This document shows, piece after piece, positions 22,530 through 34,669 of a stretch of DNA of 64,000 nt. How positions within the stretch are numbered: the stretch's first letter is position 1; every line of letters begins with the position of its first letter. The notes beneath the pieces are model-generated. The model ran no database searches, was not told the DNA's origin, and saw only the letters and a list, made by a program, of their open reading frames with translations. Both the position numbers and the translations under genes were made by a program. The stretch lies in NCBI GenBank assembly GCA_010093605.1, contig MU004194.1:260908-324907 (forward strand). Reading direction: 5' to 3'. The DNA is from Lophium mytilinum. Its lineage: Eukaryota > Ascomycota > Dothideomycetes > Mytilinidiales > Mytilinidiaceae.

Positions 22530-24297
22530 CGCGGCAAACGTGGGCGTGGCTTGAGGTGGTGAGGGGCGGGATGGGGTCTGACGGGAGATCCGCCGGGAGG
22601 AGTGGAGAGACGGAACGGAATTTGCGGGAGGAATTGGGCAGTCTTGGAAGAGTACAGGCGGGGGCTCGTGCGATGTTATCGCAGCATATGAGGGGCAAGC
22701 GGGTGGCTGCAGTAGTGATGGCGCAACACGCAGTGTCGCGTCTCCTGGTGCAAGTGGTGATGTTTTGGCGGAGGCGGCGGACGCGGGGGGCGGTGTTGTT
22801 CACACAATGACCAATTACGCTGGAATCGGACAGAGCGTCAGCATGATTGTGACAAATGGGCGATTGAAGGCGTGCTCTTACACCTAGAGATTCTCGTCGA
22901 GGGCACGAAGCGTGAGAGGGGTATTCGGACAGGTGAGCGGAGGCGTGGAGTGGAGGGGCGATAGCGGGGTACAACAAAGGTACACAATAGATCAAAGCGC
23001 GACAGCACACTGGGCAGCAGGCGGCGCAGAGGAGGGAGTTGAGGCGGTTCGGGATGGCATCTTGTGGGAGGAGGGGATGGAGCAGAGGGCGGAGGGTGAT
23101 ACAGAAGAATGCGTCTGGGTGGTTTTGTGCCCGCGACCAGCCATTCGCGCGAGAGATGCAGCAGCCAAAGGCCCCCCGGCAAGCACACGGTATCAGCGCC
23201 AACATGGGCTGAAGGCTGCGGGCCCGGTTGGCTGAGGCAGACGAATCCGACCGCGCCCGAAGCCGTATCGAGCGCAGTGTGGGCCGTTTGGCAGATGGGC
23301 TGGCTGCCGAGTGGTGTCGCTATTCAAGGCTGCTGCAGCTGCGAGCCCTAAGAAAGCACCTAAGCAGCGCCCCGGGATGCCGCAAAGTCCACGACGACGG
23401 CAGTGTGGCAGCGCTGGCGCCCGGGCAAAGGCCTCGCCGTGGGAGGCATCGGGGCTTATCGCAACCCTCCCTGGGCTTCCAGCCACCGCGCCCTGCAGCC
23501 CGCGCCGTTCACGCACATCTCAGGGCGGCGAGGTCGAAAACATCTAATTCGGGCGGGTTCGCACGCTTAAACACTGCAATGGCACGAATTGGCGGCACAG
23601 CGGCACAGACAGATCGCGAGCCATTTCCTGGGAGCGACGTTTGATGCCCCGCTCGACGGCAGCTATCGACCAAGCGGATACGTCTAACTGCATGTGGAGT
23701 GGTATATTACCCCACATTTTGGGCATTCAGTGGGCCAGACGTTTTGATCGTCCCTTCGTCGCCTCCGCCACCTTTGACCATCTCCTCACCACCACGAGCC
23801 CCGATCTGCTGCGCTTTCCGTGATGCTCTGCGCCTCCGCCCGCTCCACACCTCGTCACTAAACCACAACACTTTCTACACCAGCTTCGAGAATAGAAACA
23901 GATGACCCAACGCAAGGGAGGCTGCTGAAACCACTGTGCCCCCCATGTTTCGCAACAGCCAGGGCACCCTGGAATCTGATATCACTGCTCAATATATGTG
24001 TTGACTGTCTTCTGCAATGCTTCCAATCAGATAAAAGACGGCCCACTTGTGGTTCCCCTCCTACCCCTGCATGACCTTAACATACACCTTGCTTACAGGA
24101 TGCTATGCATGTGCGCCTCTGGGCGAACTGAGACCTGGAATGTTGTTTATAGCGGGAACCTTTGGCGAGTTCGTGCTCGTAGAGACCATGCAAATGCTGC
24201 CTTGAGATGCCCTGCGAATCCGTCGCGTGGATCTCGATCTCACCCGGTGTGGCCATTGCTTGACCCTGCCCCTGCATTGAGCGGGAGTCTTGCGCCC
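22530..24297. other. 1.8 kb GC-rich intergenic region upstream of PPS1
   Basis: Large region between the PPS1 start and the TYW4 stop. Open frames occur in all six frames, as expected in GC-rich DNA, with low-complexity Arg/Pro/Ala/Ser translations that I do not recognise. No tRNA, repeat array or transposon end was found. It may be the PPS1 promoter plus the TYW4 3' flank. Confidence 0.45.
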
Positions 24298-26440
24298 CTA
24301 TTCGGACCCAAACTCCTGGGCCTTGCCCTTCAACTCCGCAGCGAGCCGCTCTAGATAGAACTTTGCAATCTCAGTCGGCATTCCCTCAAAGGCCTTGGCC
24401 ATCTTTTCGATCTCCTTCCTCCCGCTTTCATACGCCTGCAGGTCTCGGTTTCCGTACACGTCCCGCCCGACTGCGTAATACTTCTGCTCTAGGTTCCGGA
24501 AGAAGACGTTTACGGCAACACTCATCCCAGCCATTGGTCGCGCGGTATGTGACCACATTGGAGGTATGAAGAGAACGTCTCCAGGACAAAGCAAGGCATC
24601 CTGGGGATGCGTCAAGGCAATAGACGGATGATCGTGCGTGAAGACGTCAATGTTTGAGCTTGAGCCTCCTGGTGGAAACTCCAAATGCATAGCATCGCTT
24701 GGTGGATATAACCGCAACGTTTTCGTTCCGCGGATTTGGCAGAGGACGTTAGCTAGGACATCGAAGTGTAGCCAGAGCGTCACAGGTCCGGAGACGCGTA
24801 GTGGTGAACTATGCATTGTTTCCCTCACCGGCGACAGGGCTTCTGGTAACTGGAAGTCTCCAGCTATGCCTGGAAAGTCTCGCTCTAGTATAGTAGGATG
24901 CTTTCCGGGCTGACTGGTTGATACGGACCGCAGATAAGATTTCTCTCCCTGGCACACTCCTCTTATGAATTCTCCGAACGGTTTCTTTACGTACGTAAAG
25001 TTCTTGGTTCGAAACGTCAATCGATCAGCCTCGCATGAGTGTATTATGACCGAACGATCGGTACCGACTTTCTGTTCCAAGTACTCTGGGGTCCATTGAT
25101 GAGTACAAGAGCCCATATCTAAACCTTCTAAAACGCAAGGCCCTAGGCTTGCTACAATGTCCCGAAATTCGCTCTCGGACGTAATCCGAACTCGCCGGAT
25201 AGACTCTACTCTTGGCCCGGAGGTCTTGTCTTCGGCTAGTCCATTAGCACTTTCAGACGGCAGCGCTGCAGTTATAGGAGGTGAACTGATCTTGTCCCAA
25301 TCCGAGGTAGTGTTAGTTCGCGCCAGGATCGTTGACTCTGCATTCTCCGGGGTATTCTTCGCTAGCAGTAGGAAGTAGAGTGACTCGAACAACGCGAGGT
25401 CTTCCGGCTTATCAAAGGGCTCCGTGGTGCCCAAACTTCGTCTCTGCTCGGCAGTCACGTACTGTGCATCGGTCCACAGCTCCCATAGACTTTGCACGTG
25501 AACTGATGGCCAGCCAAGATCAGTAAATCGATGTCGCTGATCGATGAGTGGTGGATTTAGAGACAGAGATTGAAGAGAAGTCTGGCATGAAGTAACGGGG
25601 TCGATCGTTGTTTGTGCGAATTGAGTTTCGGATCCGTTAGGCAGAAATTGCTTCAAAAGACAGAATCGTGCTGGGAGATAGTAGGTCAGAAGAATGTAGA
25701 AGACCGGAAGCTAGATAACATACCATCGTTCAACGAAGCTGCCCACTTGATTAGCAAATCAGCAGCTTTCGCATCCTTACAACTTATCGAAGCTTCGGCC
25801 ACGAACAGAATGGCTTGCTTCTCGAGATCAAATTCCCTCTTTAGTGCCTGTTCCAGGTCCGTAGTGTCTTGGGGGTCACAACCTATGGCTAAGTAATTAT
25901 CATTGCGTAGTAGAAAGCAATGATCTGGTTCTTGCTCATGAAAAGCCGTGAAAGCGCCTTGTAAAAGCGGGCTGGAGAGGATGCATTCTTTCTTCTGCTC
26001 AATAATATTTGGGTTATCCACATCCACAAAAATTGTGTGGTTACTCAATGCAGGATACCTATGCAAGATTCGAAACGGGAGAGGATCACTGCTCCTTGTC
26101 AGATTCATTGAGTCATCAAGTGCCTCTCCATGAGGAGTTTGCATAAATTTACAATGAGGTGGTTGACGAGGAATCACGAACAGACTCACTATCCACAGCC
26201 TAGACTGACAACGACTTTTTCTTTTCCATTGTCTTGCTCGAGAAATTTGAGGACAGTGACCTCTATTGCTCGCATACGCAGCCAGTAGCCTTTATTGTGG
26301 AGTGGATTTTGTCTTTGAAGCTTCGTCACAAAGGGTTCGTAGAAGTCGGGTTCGTCAGGGGGACAGAGCTCCGCAATGTCATTTTTGCTGTTGTCGTTCG
26401 TCTGGCCGGCGCCAGGGCCAATGGATGGCGAGGTAGTCAT
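24298..26440 (-). CDS. PPM2: tRNA wybutosine-synthesizing protein 4, LCM fused directly to JmjC
   Basis: Three exons: 26440-26190, 26088-25724 and 25670-24298, 662 aa. TYW4 methylates and methoxycarbonylates the yW precursor at position 37 of tRNA-Phe; a JmjC domain like that of human TYW5 hydroxylates the base. Seen: the LCM methyltransferase (about 1-310) with KVVVSLGCGYDPLPFR and FVDVDNPNI; a 50-residue Ser/Thr linker; then the JmjC domain (about 365-610) with the iron ligands H507 and D509 (LWLHFDV) and H580 (PPMWSHTARP), plus VLFIPP. The Kelch propeller that sits after the LCM domain in yeast Ppm2 is absent, and the third exon is continuous across the place where it should be. The gene is divergent from ATG18. 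Confidence 0.88.
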
Positions 26441-27047
26441 GTTGATGGCTCACAAAATTCCATGTCTGTGAAGCCAGTTACAAATTTGTCCGGGGTTCTT
26501 CACAAAGTACAAACAAGCTGGCGACGTGATAGAGACAAATATGGGCGCCGCAAAATCTCAACAGAATGATCTACCGCTTGCTATAGTCACTGTTTGGAAG
26601 AACTTGTTAGTATACGTTTGAACATTTCGGGTGTTTCACGAGATTGGCATTGGATAAGTAAGGACATACTTCTCGTTGTTGCATCGAATTCCATTGGTCT
26701 TCCACTTAAGACAGTCTTTTGTATTAAGAGTCATATGCACAATGTATAGTAATTATTTTCAAGTGAGTGAAAAGGAATTTGCATGGTGTTTCGAGGTTCA
26801 GGGTTCCCTCGGCTTGCGAATTCAAGGCTGACCGGGATGCCCCACTTGCTATGGCTGGTACGTGCCCACAGACTCTCCGCCTGGAGCACCGCCCGCTCAT
26901 TGCCAGCTTGTATTCACAGTTCAACTCTATGTCGCGCCTACAAAAACCTCGCCCAGAGTGGAGGTGACCCCAAACTTCTCCACCAGCTCACTTTGGCATC
27001 TACCCAGCGCGACACTTTGATCCGGACAGCTCAAGATCCGCAACACC
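26441..27047. other. Divergent promoter TYW4 / ATG18
   Basis: About 600 bp shared by two genes transcribed away from each other. AT-rich near 26690-26780. No further gene. Confidence 0.55.
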
Positions 27048-28551
27048 ATGGCCACCATGAACTTCGTTACGTTCAACCAGGACCATAGTATGCTGGGAGT
27101 CGGTACGTATCTCCGCCTGTTCTACGAGCTGCTGCTAACACTTTTTGTGTCTTATTTAGGTACCAACAAAGGCTTCCGGCTGTATAATACCGACCCCTTC
27201 AGCAAACACTACGAATCGCCGGACGGAGACATCGCAATCGTGGAGCAGCTCTTCTCGACGTCTCTTGTTGCGCTCATAATGTCGCCTCGGGTTCTGCGAA
27301 TACAGAACACTAAGGTACCAAATGACAGGTCCTGTAGTGCGACCGGTGGGCTGACAGCACAGCGTAATTCCACCATTTGCGAACTCACGTTTCCAACCCG
27401 CGTGCTCGCCGTAAGACTCAACCGGAAGCGGCTCATAGTGGTCTTGGAGGACCAGATTTATATTTACGATATCGCCAACATGAGGTTGATTTACACTGCG
27501 GATACCTCTCCTAATCCTCAAGGTATGAAGCATCGCTAGCCACGCTTAGGTCTCTACTGACCCCCATTTCCTAGCAATATGCGCCCTATCGGCCTCCTCA
27601 GATTCAAATTACCTCGTCTATCCCCTACCCATGAAATCTGGGCCCTCCGGATATGCGCCGCCATCGCATGCACCGCCAACAACAAATCATGTCTCGCCAA
27701 CTAGCGGGGAAGTGTTGATATTCGATGCGACGAAGATGGAGGCAGTAAACGTAGTCGAGGCACATAACTCACCGCTATCCTGCATAGCGCTGAACAACGA
27801 TGGCACGCTGCTGGCCACGGCCTCGGAGAAAGGGACCATCATCCGAGTCTTCTCGGTACCGGATGCGACAAAGCTGTATCAGTTCCGGAGGGGTTCCATG
27901 CCGGCGAAGATCTTCAGCATGTCGTTCAACTCCACTTCAACACTCCTCTGCGTATCCTCAGCCACGGAAACCGTGCACATATTCCGCCTCGCAGCTCCCG
28001 GCGCTGGCCGACGGAACAGCATGTCCTCGCAGATGCGGCCACCTTCAGCCTCGCGAGACCGCAGCAACAGCCCGAGCAGCGAGGAAATACGGGAGACGTC
28101 AACGTACGGTGAAAGTACGGAAGCGTCGATGCCGGATAGGAAGCCGTTGAACCCTACCTTCGCCAGCATGATCCGGCGGACGTCTCAGAACGTTGGTAAG
28201 ACGTTCGCAGCTACAGTTGGCGGGTACTTGCCCAGTACTGTGACAGAGATGTGGGAGCCGTCCCGCGACTTCGCGTGGGTGAAAATCCCCCGGTCTCAGA
28301 TTGCACCCACCTCCGGTCCAGTGAAGACGGTAGTTGCTTTGAGCAATAGCGGACCGCAGATCATGGTGGTGACGAACGAGGGGAACTTCTTCGTTTTCAA
28401 CATTGATTTGGAGAAGGGCGGCGAAGGCACTTTGGTCAAGCAGTTCTCGTAAGTCTTAACTTCCGAGTGGCAAGAAAGCCACCGATGCTAACATGAACCA
28501 AGGGTGCTCGAGCAGAACGACCAGCTGGGACGCTCTCTGGTGGAAGAGTAG
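27048..28551 (+). CDS. ATG18: Autophagy PROPPIN Atg18 (WIPI family)
   Basis: Five exons: 27048-27102, 27160-27314, 27363-27522, 27575-28448 and 28503-28551, 430 aa. Atg18 is a seven-bladed WD40 propeller that binds PI3P and PI(3,5)P2, works with Atg2 at the growing autophagosome and controls vacuole size. Seen: the start [24 protein letters not shown] rebuilt by the first splice, ENVx-like blades ([44 protein letters not shown]) and the lipid-binding F227-R-R-G230 motif in LYQFRRGS. A Ser-rich loop follows (about 265-300), then blade 7 and a short tail ending RSLVEE. The second intron (27315-27362) is 48 nt, in frame and stop-free. The initiator MATM gives two possible ATGs three codons apart. 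Confidence 0.93.
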
Positions 28552-29184
28552 TCTCTTCAAGGTAGTACGGGATTTTTATGGCGTAGTCGTGGGATACGGA
28601 TACTAACTCCATAATTTTAAGAGGTCAGGTCTCAGTGGAGTGGTCACAGTCGCATTTAGGGCGTTTGAATATCGTTAAGGATTTCGCATCGTCCGGCGAG
28701 ACAGCGACATTGGGTATTTTGGGCTACCTTGGTACCTTCGTACTTCATCAATTGCATGGCAATCTCAACTTGATAGATACTGCTTTGCAAGGCTGATGCT
28801 ACATGAGTGCCCACGTCTGTGCTTAAGAGTTACCCTCCTTATGCGACGCAGCCAGCCCATCCTTTGCTATCAACTCACACCATTCGGATCGGCCATTGGC
28901 AGAAAAGGTTGGAGATGTTAGCACTGGCCTTCGGTCTCTCGATCTTGACAAGCGTGTGAGTGCAATGAACGTTGGAAGCGGATGCTCGAAAAGAGGAAGA
29001 GTGACGCCACCCGTGTTGCCTTGCTCAGCCCCGCGTGGCCCAAGCTCCATTCACGATCTTTAAATTGCATCTCTTGTCTCCACTCCCGCATTTACAACAC
29101 CCTCAACATCAACCTGAACACTCCATCACACCGCTCAATCCAAACCCCCTACACCGTCAATACCAGCAAGAGAAATCCGCCGCC
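28552..29184. other. Intergenic ATG18 / PI31
   Basis: About 630 bp; the PI31-proximal 140 bp are rich in CTCC, CATC and ACACC pyrimidine runs. No gene seen. Confidence 0.5.
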
Positions 29185-30393
29185 ATGGTCCAGGAGAATA
29201 CTACGGGCAACCCGCTCGCCGCCGGCTCACTAGCCGTCTTCATGGCCGCGAGTCTGCCTAAAGGCGCGTCACCGCCTCTAAAGAATCCCTGGGACGCCAT
29301 CGCGCTCGCCGTGCACGCCGGCATGATAGCTGTAGGCTTCAGGCTGGTCGGTCTCGGCGAGGATCATCGCATAGGTAACATCCCAAATGCTGTCGAGCTG
29401 CGTCACCATGCTGACCGACCTGCAGACGCCGCTTCAGATGCCCAAGATCCAGAACCGCTCCCCTCGGAATGGAACGCCACTTCCTCCTATGCCTTCCGAT
29501 ACAGGCATGCACAGTCCTCTATGCAATACCTGGTCAAAGTGAACCGACTAGGCAGCAAAGCCGTCGTGCTGGCCATGGCCGTTGGCGCAGACAAGACGAC
29601 CACGTTCGAGGTGACGGTGAAAGACTACGTGTCCGAGTCGTCGATCCAATCCACAGCCTTCCCCTCAGACGCGTCCACGGAAAGCATATCCAATACCCTG
29701 CGAGACGTTTTCATATCCGTTGGCCGCCTTGGCGACTTTGGTGCCCTGCTCAAGATCAGCGTAATCCAAAAGCTAGCGCCAGGATTGAATAAAGAAGGCT
29801 ACGAAGACAGCACAGAGACTGCGTCTGCCTCAAGCAACAACCAGCGCCGTTCGCCGCCTCCGCGCCAGCCCCAAGCACCCCAGTACGACCCGCTCCGAGA
29901 TGACCCTCAGCAACCTCCTCCAGCGCGACCATACCCTTTCAATGACCCTCTAGCAGTACCTCCGCGTCGCGGTCCACTTCCAGACCCAATGCCTGGCTTC
30001 GAGGACGAGTATGAAATCAATCGGCCGGCGCGCGGCTACGGTGTCCCGGGTGGCCGCTTCCCCAACCTAGGGGATAATGATCTTTACCCACAAGGCCTTG
30101 GACCGAATGATCCGCTGCGGCCGCACTTTGGCGGTGGACTGCCACGACCGGGAGCTGGCGGCGGCGGAATGCATCCAACGTTTGACGACCCCATGTTTGG
30201 TGGGAGGGGCGGTGTTGGGGGCGGATATGACCCCATGGCTCCGCCTGGAGCGCGGTATGATCCCACCGGCCCTGGAGGTGCGCCTAGAGATGGAAGAGGT
30301 GGAATGGGTGGACCAGGATTCCCTGGAGGAGGTGGAATGGGTGGAAGGCCGCCGAACCCCTTTGGCGGCTATGGGGATGGGGACTTCATCTAA
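29185..30393 (+). CDS. FUB1: PI31-type proteasome regulator (Fub1/PSMF1)
   Basis: Single exon, 402 aa. PI31 proteins bind the 20S proteasome; the C-terminal proline-rich tail enters the chamber in vitro, and in cells the protein aids proteasome assembly or transport. Seen: the N-terminal FP domain (about 15-205) with NPWDAIALAVHAGMIAVGFRLVGLGED, SYAFRYRHAQSSMQYLVKVNRLGSK and KISVIQKLAPGLN, then a long Pro/Arg and Gly-rich tail (about 215-402) with DPLR and GGRFPN motifs and repeated GGGMGG blocks. The PI31_Prot_C-type DDPF/DPL pattern is present. I prefer the ATG at 29185, in the context CGCCATGG, over the in-frame ATG at 29035 because residues between them are leader-like. Confidence 0.88.
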   Translation: MVQENTTGNPLAAGSLAVFMAASLPKGASPPLKNPWDAIALAVHAGMIAVGFRLVGLGEDHRIGNIPNAVELRHHADRPADAASDAQDPEPLPSEWNATSSYAFRYRHAQSSMQYLVKVNRLGSKAVVLAMAVGADKTTTFEVTVKDYVSESSIQSTAFPSDASTESISNTLRDVFISVGRLGDFGALLKISVIQKLAPGLNKEGYEDSTETASASSNNQRRSPPPRQPQAPQYDPLRDDPQQPPPARPYPFNDPLAVPPRRGPLPDPMPGFEDEYEINRPARGYGVPGGRFPNLGDNDLYPQGLGPNDPLRPHFGGGLPRPGAGGGGMHPTFDDPMFGGRGGVGGGYDPMAPPGARYDPTGPGGAPRDGRGGMGGPGFPGGGGMGGRPPNPFGGYGDGDFI

Positions 30394-33300
30394 GTCAAGA
30401 TCGTGATAATGGGTTACGAAGTATGATAACGAAGTCATGATGTCAGTCATGAGAAACCAAAAGAACTGGTCGTACAGCAGGTACTTGACAGTAAAAAAGT
30501 TGCTAGATAAGTTCTCGACAGCGAGGCCTTTATGGCTTGCTATCTATTGTATAAGGATGGCCTATGTATAAGTTATAATGTACTATAACTGAAGTTGGCC
30601 CTCTGCTCTCGAAAATATGCCTGAGTGCCTGGTGTTTTTCTTGTCGTGCTCAGAACGCCGTCGTTTTAGATAGCCTCATACTACTAAAATGCTGACATTA
30701 ACTCTGTAACATCTTTAGTAGTGTGCAAAACCAACCGGCAGGAATCTTTCCCTGCACTTCTGTATTACAAGCACGCTCTGTGATCGTGCCTTGATATTTG
30801 TATGTTTCTGTTAGCGGCTACGCTCTGTACACAAGATCGAACGCGGTATGCGTATCCAAGAGCGCGGATACTTTAGATCCTCTTAGAAACAGTCTACATA
30901 ACACCACTAAATGTTTGCTTGGTCCTAAAGAGGCGGTAACACAATGAGGTCGAAGTCAAAGCTACCGAGGAGTCCTCTCAATCAAGAGCGCCAAGTTTGA
31001 CAATGAACATCCATTCCTCGCACTCTGACCCCTCGGATCGATCATCACCGACTAAACGAAGAAAAGAACAAAGCCAGAAGAGCTCACCTCACCGTGGTGG
31101 CCCCAACCCCCAAAACACCAAACACCTGTCCCCAATCACGTGCCATGCTCAACCCTCACCACCACCTCCCCACCAAACCCCCAAAACCCACCCAAATCGA
31201 ATATCTAAAATGCTACAATCCATCTTCTCCCTCCCTGAAAGCCTAAAAAACCCATCCGCCCTCTTTCCGCGCTCCACCCATAGCCCCATCCTCCCCCCAA
31301 ACCTTCCCATACAAACCACCACCCGACGTCAAACTAAAGCCACGCTAACGGCGCGCCTGCGAGCCAAGGTTGCCGCCCAGCCCCAAGGAACCGGCGCCAG
31401 AGTGCATGGGCCGCGTGTTGCAAGCGCGGCGCAGACGAGGGAGACGAGAAGGCGCGAGATGGCGCGCGGCCGGCGGCAGCCTGCGCGGATCTGGCGTCTA
31501 GAGGCGCGGCATAGCGGCTAGGTTGTGGAACGAGACGCACGGGCGCCGCGGGCTGGGCGATCCTGGGATGCTGCTGGGGGTCACGGGCCAGGTGTTTGAG
31601 GGGGTGCGCACCTTGCATGCCACGGGGTGGTGTCAGCCTTATGGGGGCGGTGAGCCTCGAGGGTGTTTGGGGCTGGGTAATGCGAGGCTTTGCGGTCGAG
31701 GCTGGAGGTGTGAGTTTTGTGATGTCCTGATCGTTGTCGGGTGTGAGTATGGAGAGGAGATTTGAGAGTATCACGTGGTGTCACGTGAGCTCCGCGGAGC
31801 AGAGTGCACAGCCTTGGACGGAAGTAGAGGTCCGCGGAGAGCACGGGATGGATGGCTGAGCGCAATAGTAGATTTAGCTTAGCCATCGGTCACAGATATG
31901 TATATGCTTGTGATGCATTGCTTTATTGAATTAATTCAAAATTGGAGCGACGTGTCAATTGTTTGGTTTATATGTACATACCCGTCTCTTTCTGTTTGGA
32001 CGAACGACTTTGCAACGTTTAAGACGATAAGAAGCACTACGGACGATGGGTCATTCCAAGAAACGGACAAACTGATTGCCGTATGGTTGGTACACTTGCA
32101 TCAAGGCGTAGTATGGAGGTGGCTGAAACAGCACTGCCGTCGTTGTAGCGCAGCTGAAGGGACAAGTGACTCCAATATAGCGACCGCAGTAGTGCCATGC
32201 CAGCATTGCAGATGGTGGGGGCCGGAGCGTATTCTGTATACGCAAATCGGCTTGTAATGAAGTGAGCATGTGCCTCACGGCTTCCGCCAGGATCTAAAGT
32301 CGATTGTTGGTATGCGACATCGTTTTCTTCCGTCCAAATCTGGAGGAATGAGGCAAAGTCGCGTGTTTACCAGCATGGCTATGTTGGATCGGTCCGAAGG
32401 CTGGCAATTAATTGGAGAGAGGACCAAAGGAACGAGAAATGAGATAGATGTCCTGCTGTTGGGCCTCGAGAAGATGCAACGATGCGTGTTACATGAAGCG
32501 ATCTCATGGGCTTTCATTGGATGGAATCGGAAACCGTTGCTGAGATGACGTTATCGGCATAAGGGACGGTATTGCGCATGTAGTGCATGCTGCATGGCCT
32601 GGAACAGCTTGTAATTAGTACACATTCCCCATTTGGGCTCGACTTTGGCTGCTGCAAGGTAATGCATCTCCGCAGTATCCCACAGATCCGGCGCCCTACA
32701 TTCAAACTCTAGAACCAACAGCTGTATTGATGAGTTGGCTCAATGGAGCTTCCTCGATGGTGTGGAAGACTTTCGTGACAGACCGGGGATGCCAAGCCCA
32801 TGGGGGTTTCTGCGTCTGTCGATTATCGTGGCCTGAACCAATGAAAGCTAGTTCATTTCGCAAAGCGACTGCGGATCTTGGGCACGAGCCAGCCTATGAG
32901 ATGGAACTGCTGGCCACCCACATCGAAGGGCCGTCGATGCCCGCAAAGATTGCTACAGTAGTAGCGGAGGATGGTGGCCCAACCAAGGAGGCTGTACCGT
33001 ACTTTGACAGGCCGCATACCACAACTGCTTTTGCTTTCGGGGTGGCCGGTAGCACTCTCAGTCGGTTCCCCGATGCTGGGTCGGAGGCTTGATGAGGATA
33101 TGAGACAGGTCATGATGTGCAACGGCATGCACGGTTGCGTGGATGGCGTGAGCTGTGTTCCCTTGCCAGAGTCATGGACACACGGCAGGCGTCTCGGACT
33201 CGTCCAGCTCTTACCTCGTTTTAGAGCGTGCGGTGGACCCGTTAGGTTGGTGGCGTCGGGCTGGAGGCCCTATTCGTCGTCGGTATGATTGACGTCGCCT

Positions 33301-34669
33301 GGCGTGGACGTGGAGGCGGGCAAGGAGCGCGGGCATCGAGCATCACGCCCCGATCCGCAACGAACTGGAGGACCGGTCCGCACATGCCGACTCACCCGCA
33401 GCGTAGTGCGGTCATGTGCTTCGGCGGCGTTCAGCGAGGAGGGAATTGCGAGCTTGATGCCAGCCTCGAGCGCGCTGCATCGTGGAATCTCGAGACCGCC
33501 GGGGAGCAGGATGAGGCATACGGCCCCCACGACTCGGCGACGATTCCGCCGGTGGCGGATTGTACCTTGGTAAGAAGGGAGTTTTCCAGCAGTACGGAAC
33601 GCTACAGAGCGCGAAGTCAGGCGACGGCGACTCGAGCTCAGCTGGGCGAGAGCGCGAGCTCCTGTGGCCGGGATGCCGCAGCGCAGACCGCGCGGAAGGG
33701 CAGGCGAGTGGGAGAGAGTCCCGAGACGGGGGGTTAGGCAGCAAAGAAATGTGTCGATTCTTTGCGAGGTGCAGCAGAAAGCCAGCACACAGCGCTTCTC
33801 TTAAGCGCTGATTCGGCTGGCACAACGTGGGTCTGCAGACGGCACAGGGAAAGCCTTCCGAGACGAAACACCACGGGCTGCGAGACGAGGGGCTGGCGCT
33901 TAAACCCTGAGCCCGTATGCACGCCTGCGACAACGCCGGCGACCACCATGCAGAACATCGCGCCCTGCTCCAACCACGGCACTTGACGCCCCGCCCTCAG
34001 AAGCAACGAAGATAGCTGCAATTAACGGCTGCCATTGACGCGGGTCGACCTGCCTGGACGAGTCAGCGCCGGCCCACAGCGGGTATCACCTCGACGCAGC
34101 AGCGCATGCATGCTTGATGCCCGGCCAGAGTGCGCAGAGGGCGGCTGCTGCTCCCCACGAGCCAATCTCAACGCCCAGCGGCTAACTGCGATCCCCGGCT
34201 CGCGGGTCCAGGCAATCAAGATGGCTGTCGTGCCCTTGCCGCAGTGTCGCGAGTGTCAATCCTTTCCTTGCCACCATGCCACTCGGGCCCACCCCGACCA
34301 GCCAGAAGACGCCGTGGAACGAGTTTCGCGCGACTGGGAGCTTGTAGCAACCTGAATGAGTGATTTTGATTGAAGATGAGCCGCCGCTGGAGCGATCCAG
34401 CGGCGGGATGTGCGACCTCTAGAAACCAAGCAACCAACCGAACTGACCCGCCAACTCCAAAATGCACCGTAGCCTGCTAACTCCGGATTGTCCCCAATGG
34501 TATCGCACAATCAATACTGCCGCCCAACAATGGCCGCCCACATGCTGTAATAAATCAACCGTGTCTACTTTCCCGCGGTCCATGCTGCCTTGCATGTCCG
34601 CCCGCCTGACGCGCTCCCCCTCTTCTTAGTGCCCAAGTTAACCACGTCCAACGAGCCCTGTCTGTCCCT
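30394..34669. other. 4.3 kb convergent gap without a supported gene
   Basis: Lies between the stops of PI31 (+) and the C2H2 factor (-). The first 600 bp are AT-rich; 31000-31750 is a CCACC-rich then GC-rich block with overlapping frames (30997-31521 +, 31334-31774 -) that I cannot assign; 31890-32720 is mixed; 33100-34350 is GC-rich with open frames on both strands and Arg/Ala/Pro-rich translations. No TRNA, tandem repeat or transposon termini recognised. It is the longest gene-free stretch here. Confidence 0.5.

Noticed and set aside
22372-23205. 277-codon minus-strand frame upstream of PPS1
   Set aside because: Overlaps the PPS1 first exon in another frame; Cys/Pro/Arg-rich translation with no domain and several competing frames in the same GC-rich DNA.
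29035-29184. Earlier in-frame ATG for PI31
   Set aside because: The extra 50 residues are His/Pro/Gln-rich leader-like sequence; the ATG at 29185 has the better context and starts the FP-domain region.
30997-31774. 174-codon (+) and 146-codon (-) frames
   Set aside because: Pro/His then Arg-rich translations, no domain, mutually overlapping; kept only as a note in the gap entry.
33270-33933. Overlapping 150-173-codon frames on both strands in the large gap
   Set aside because: Open frames on both strands at once reflect GC-rich, stop-poor sequence; none resembles a protein family.
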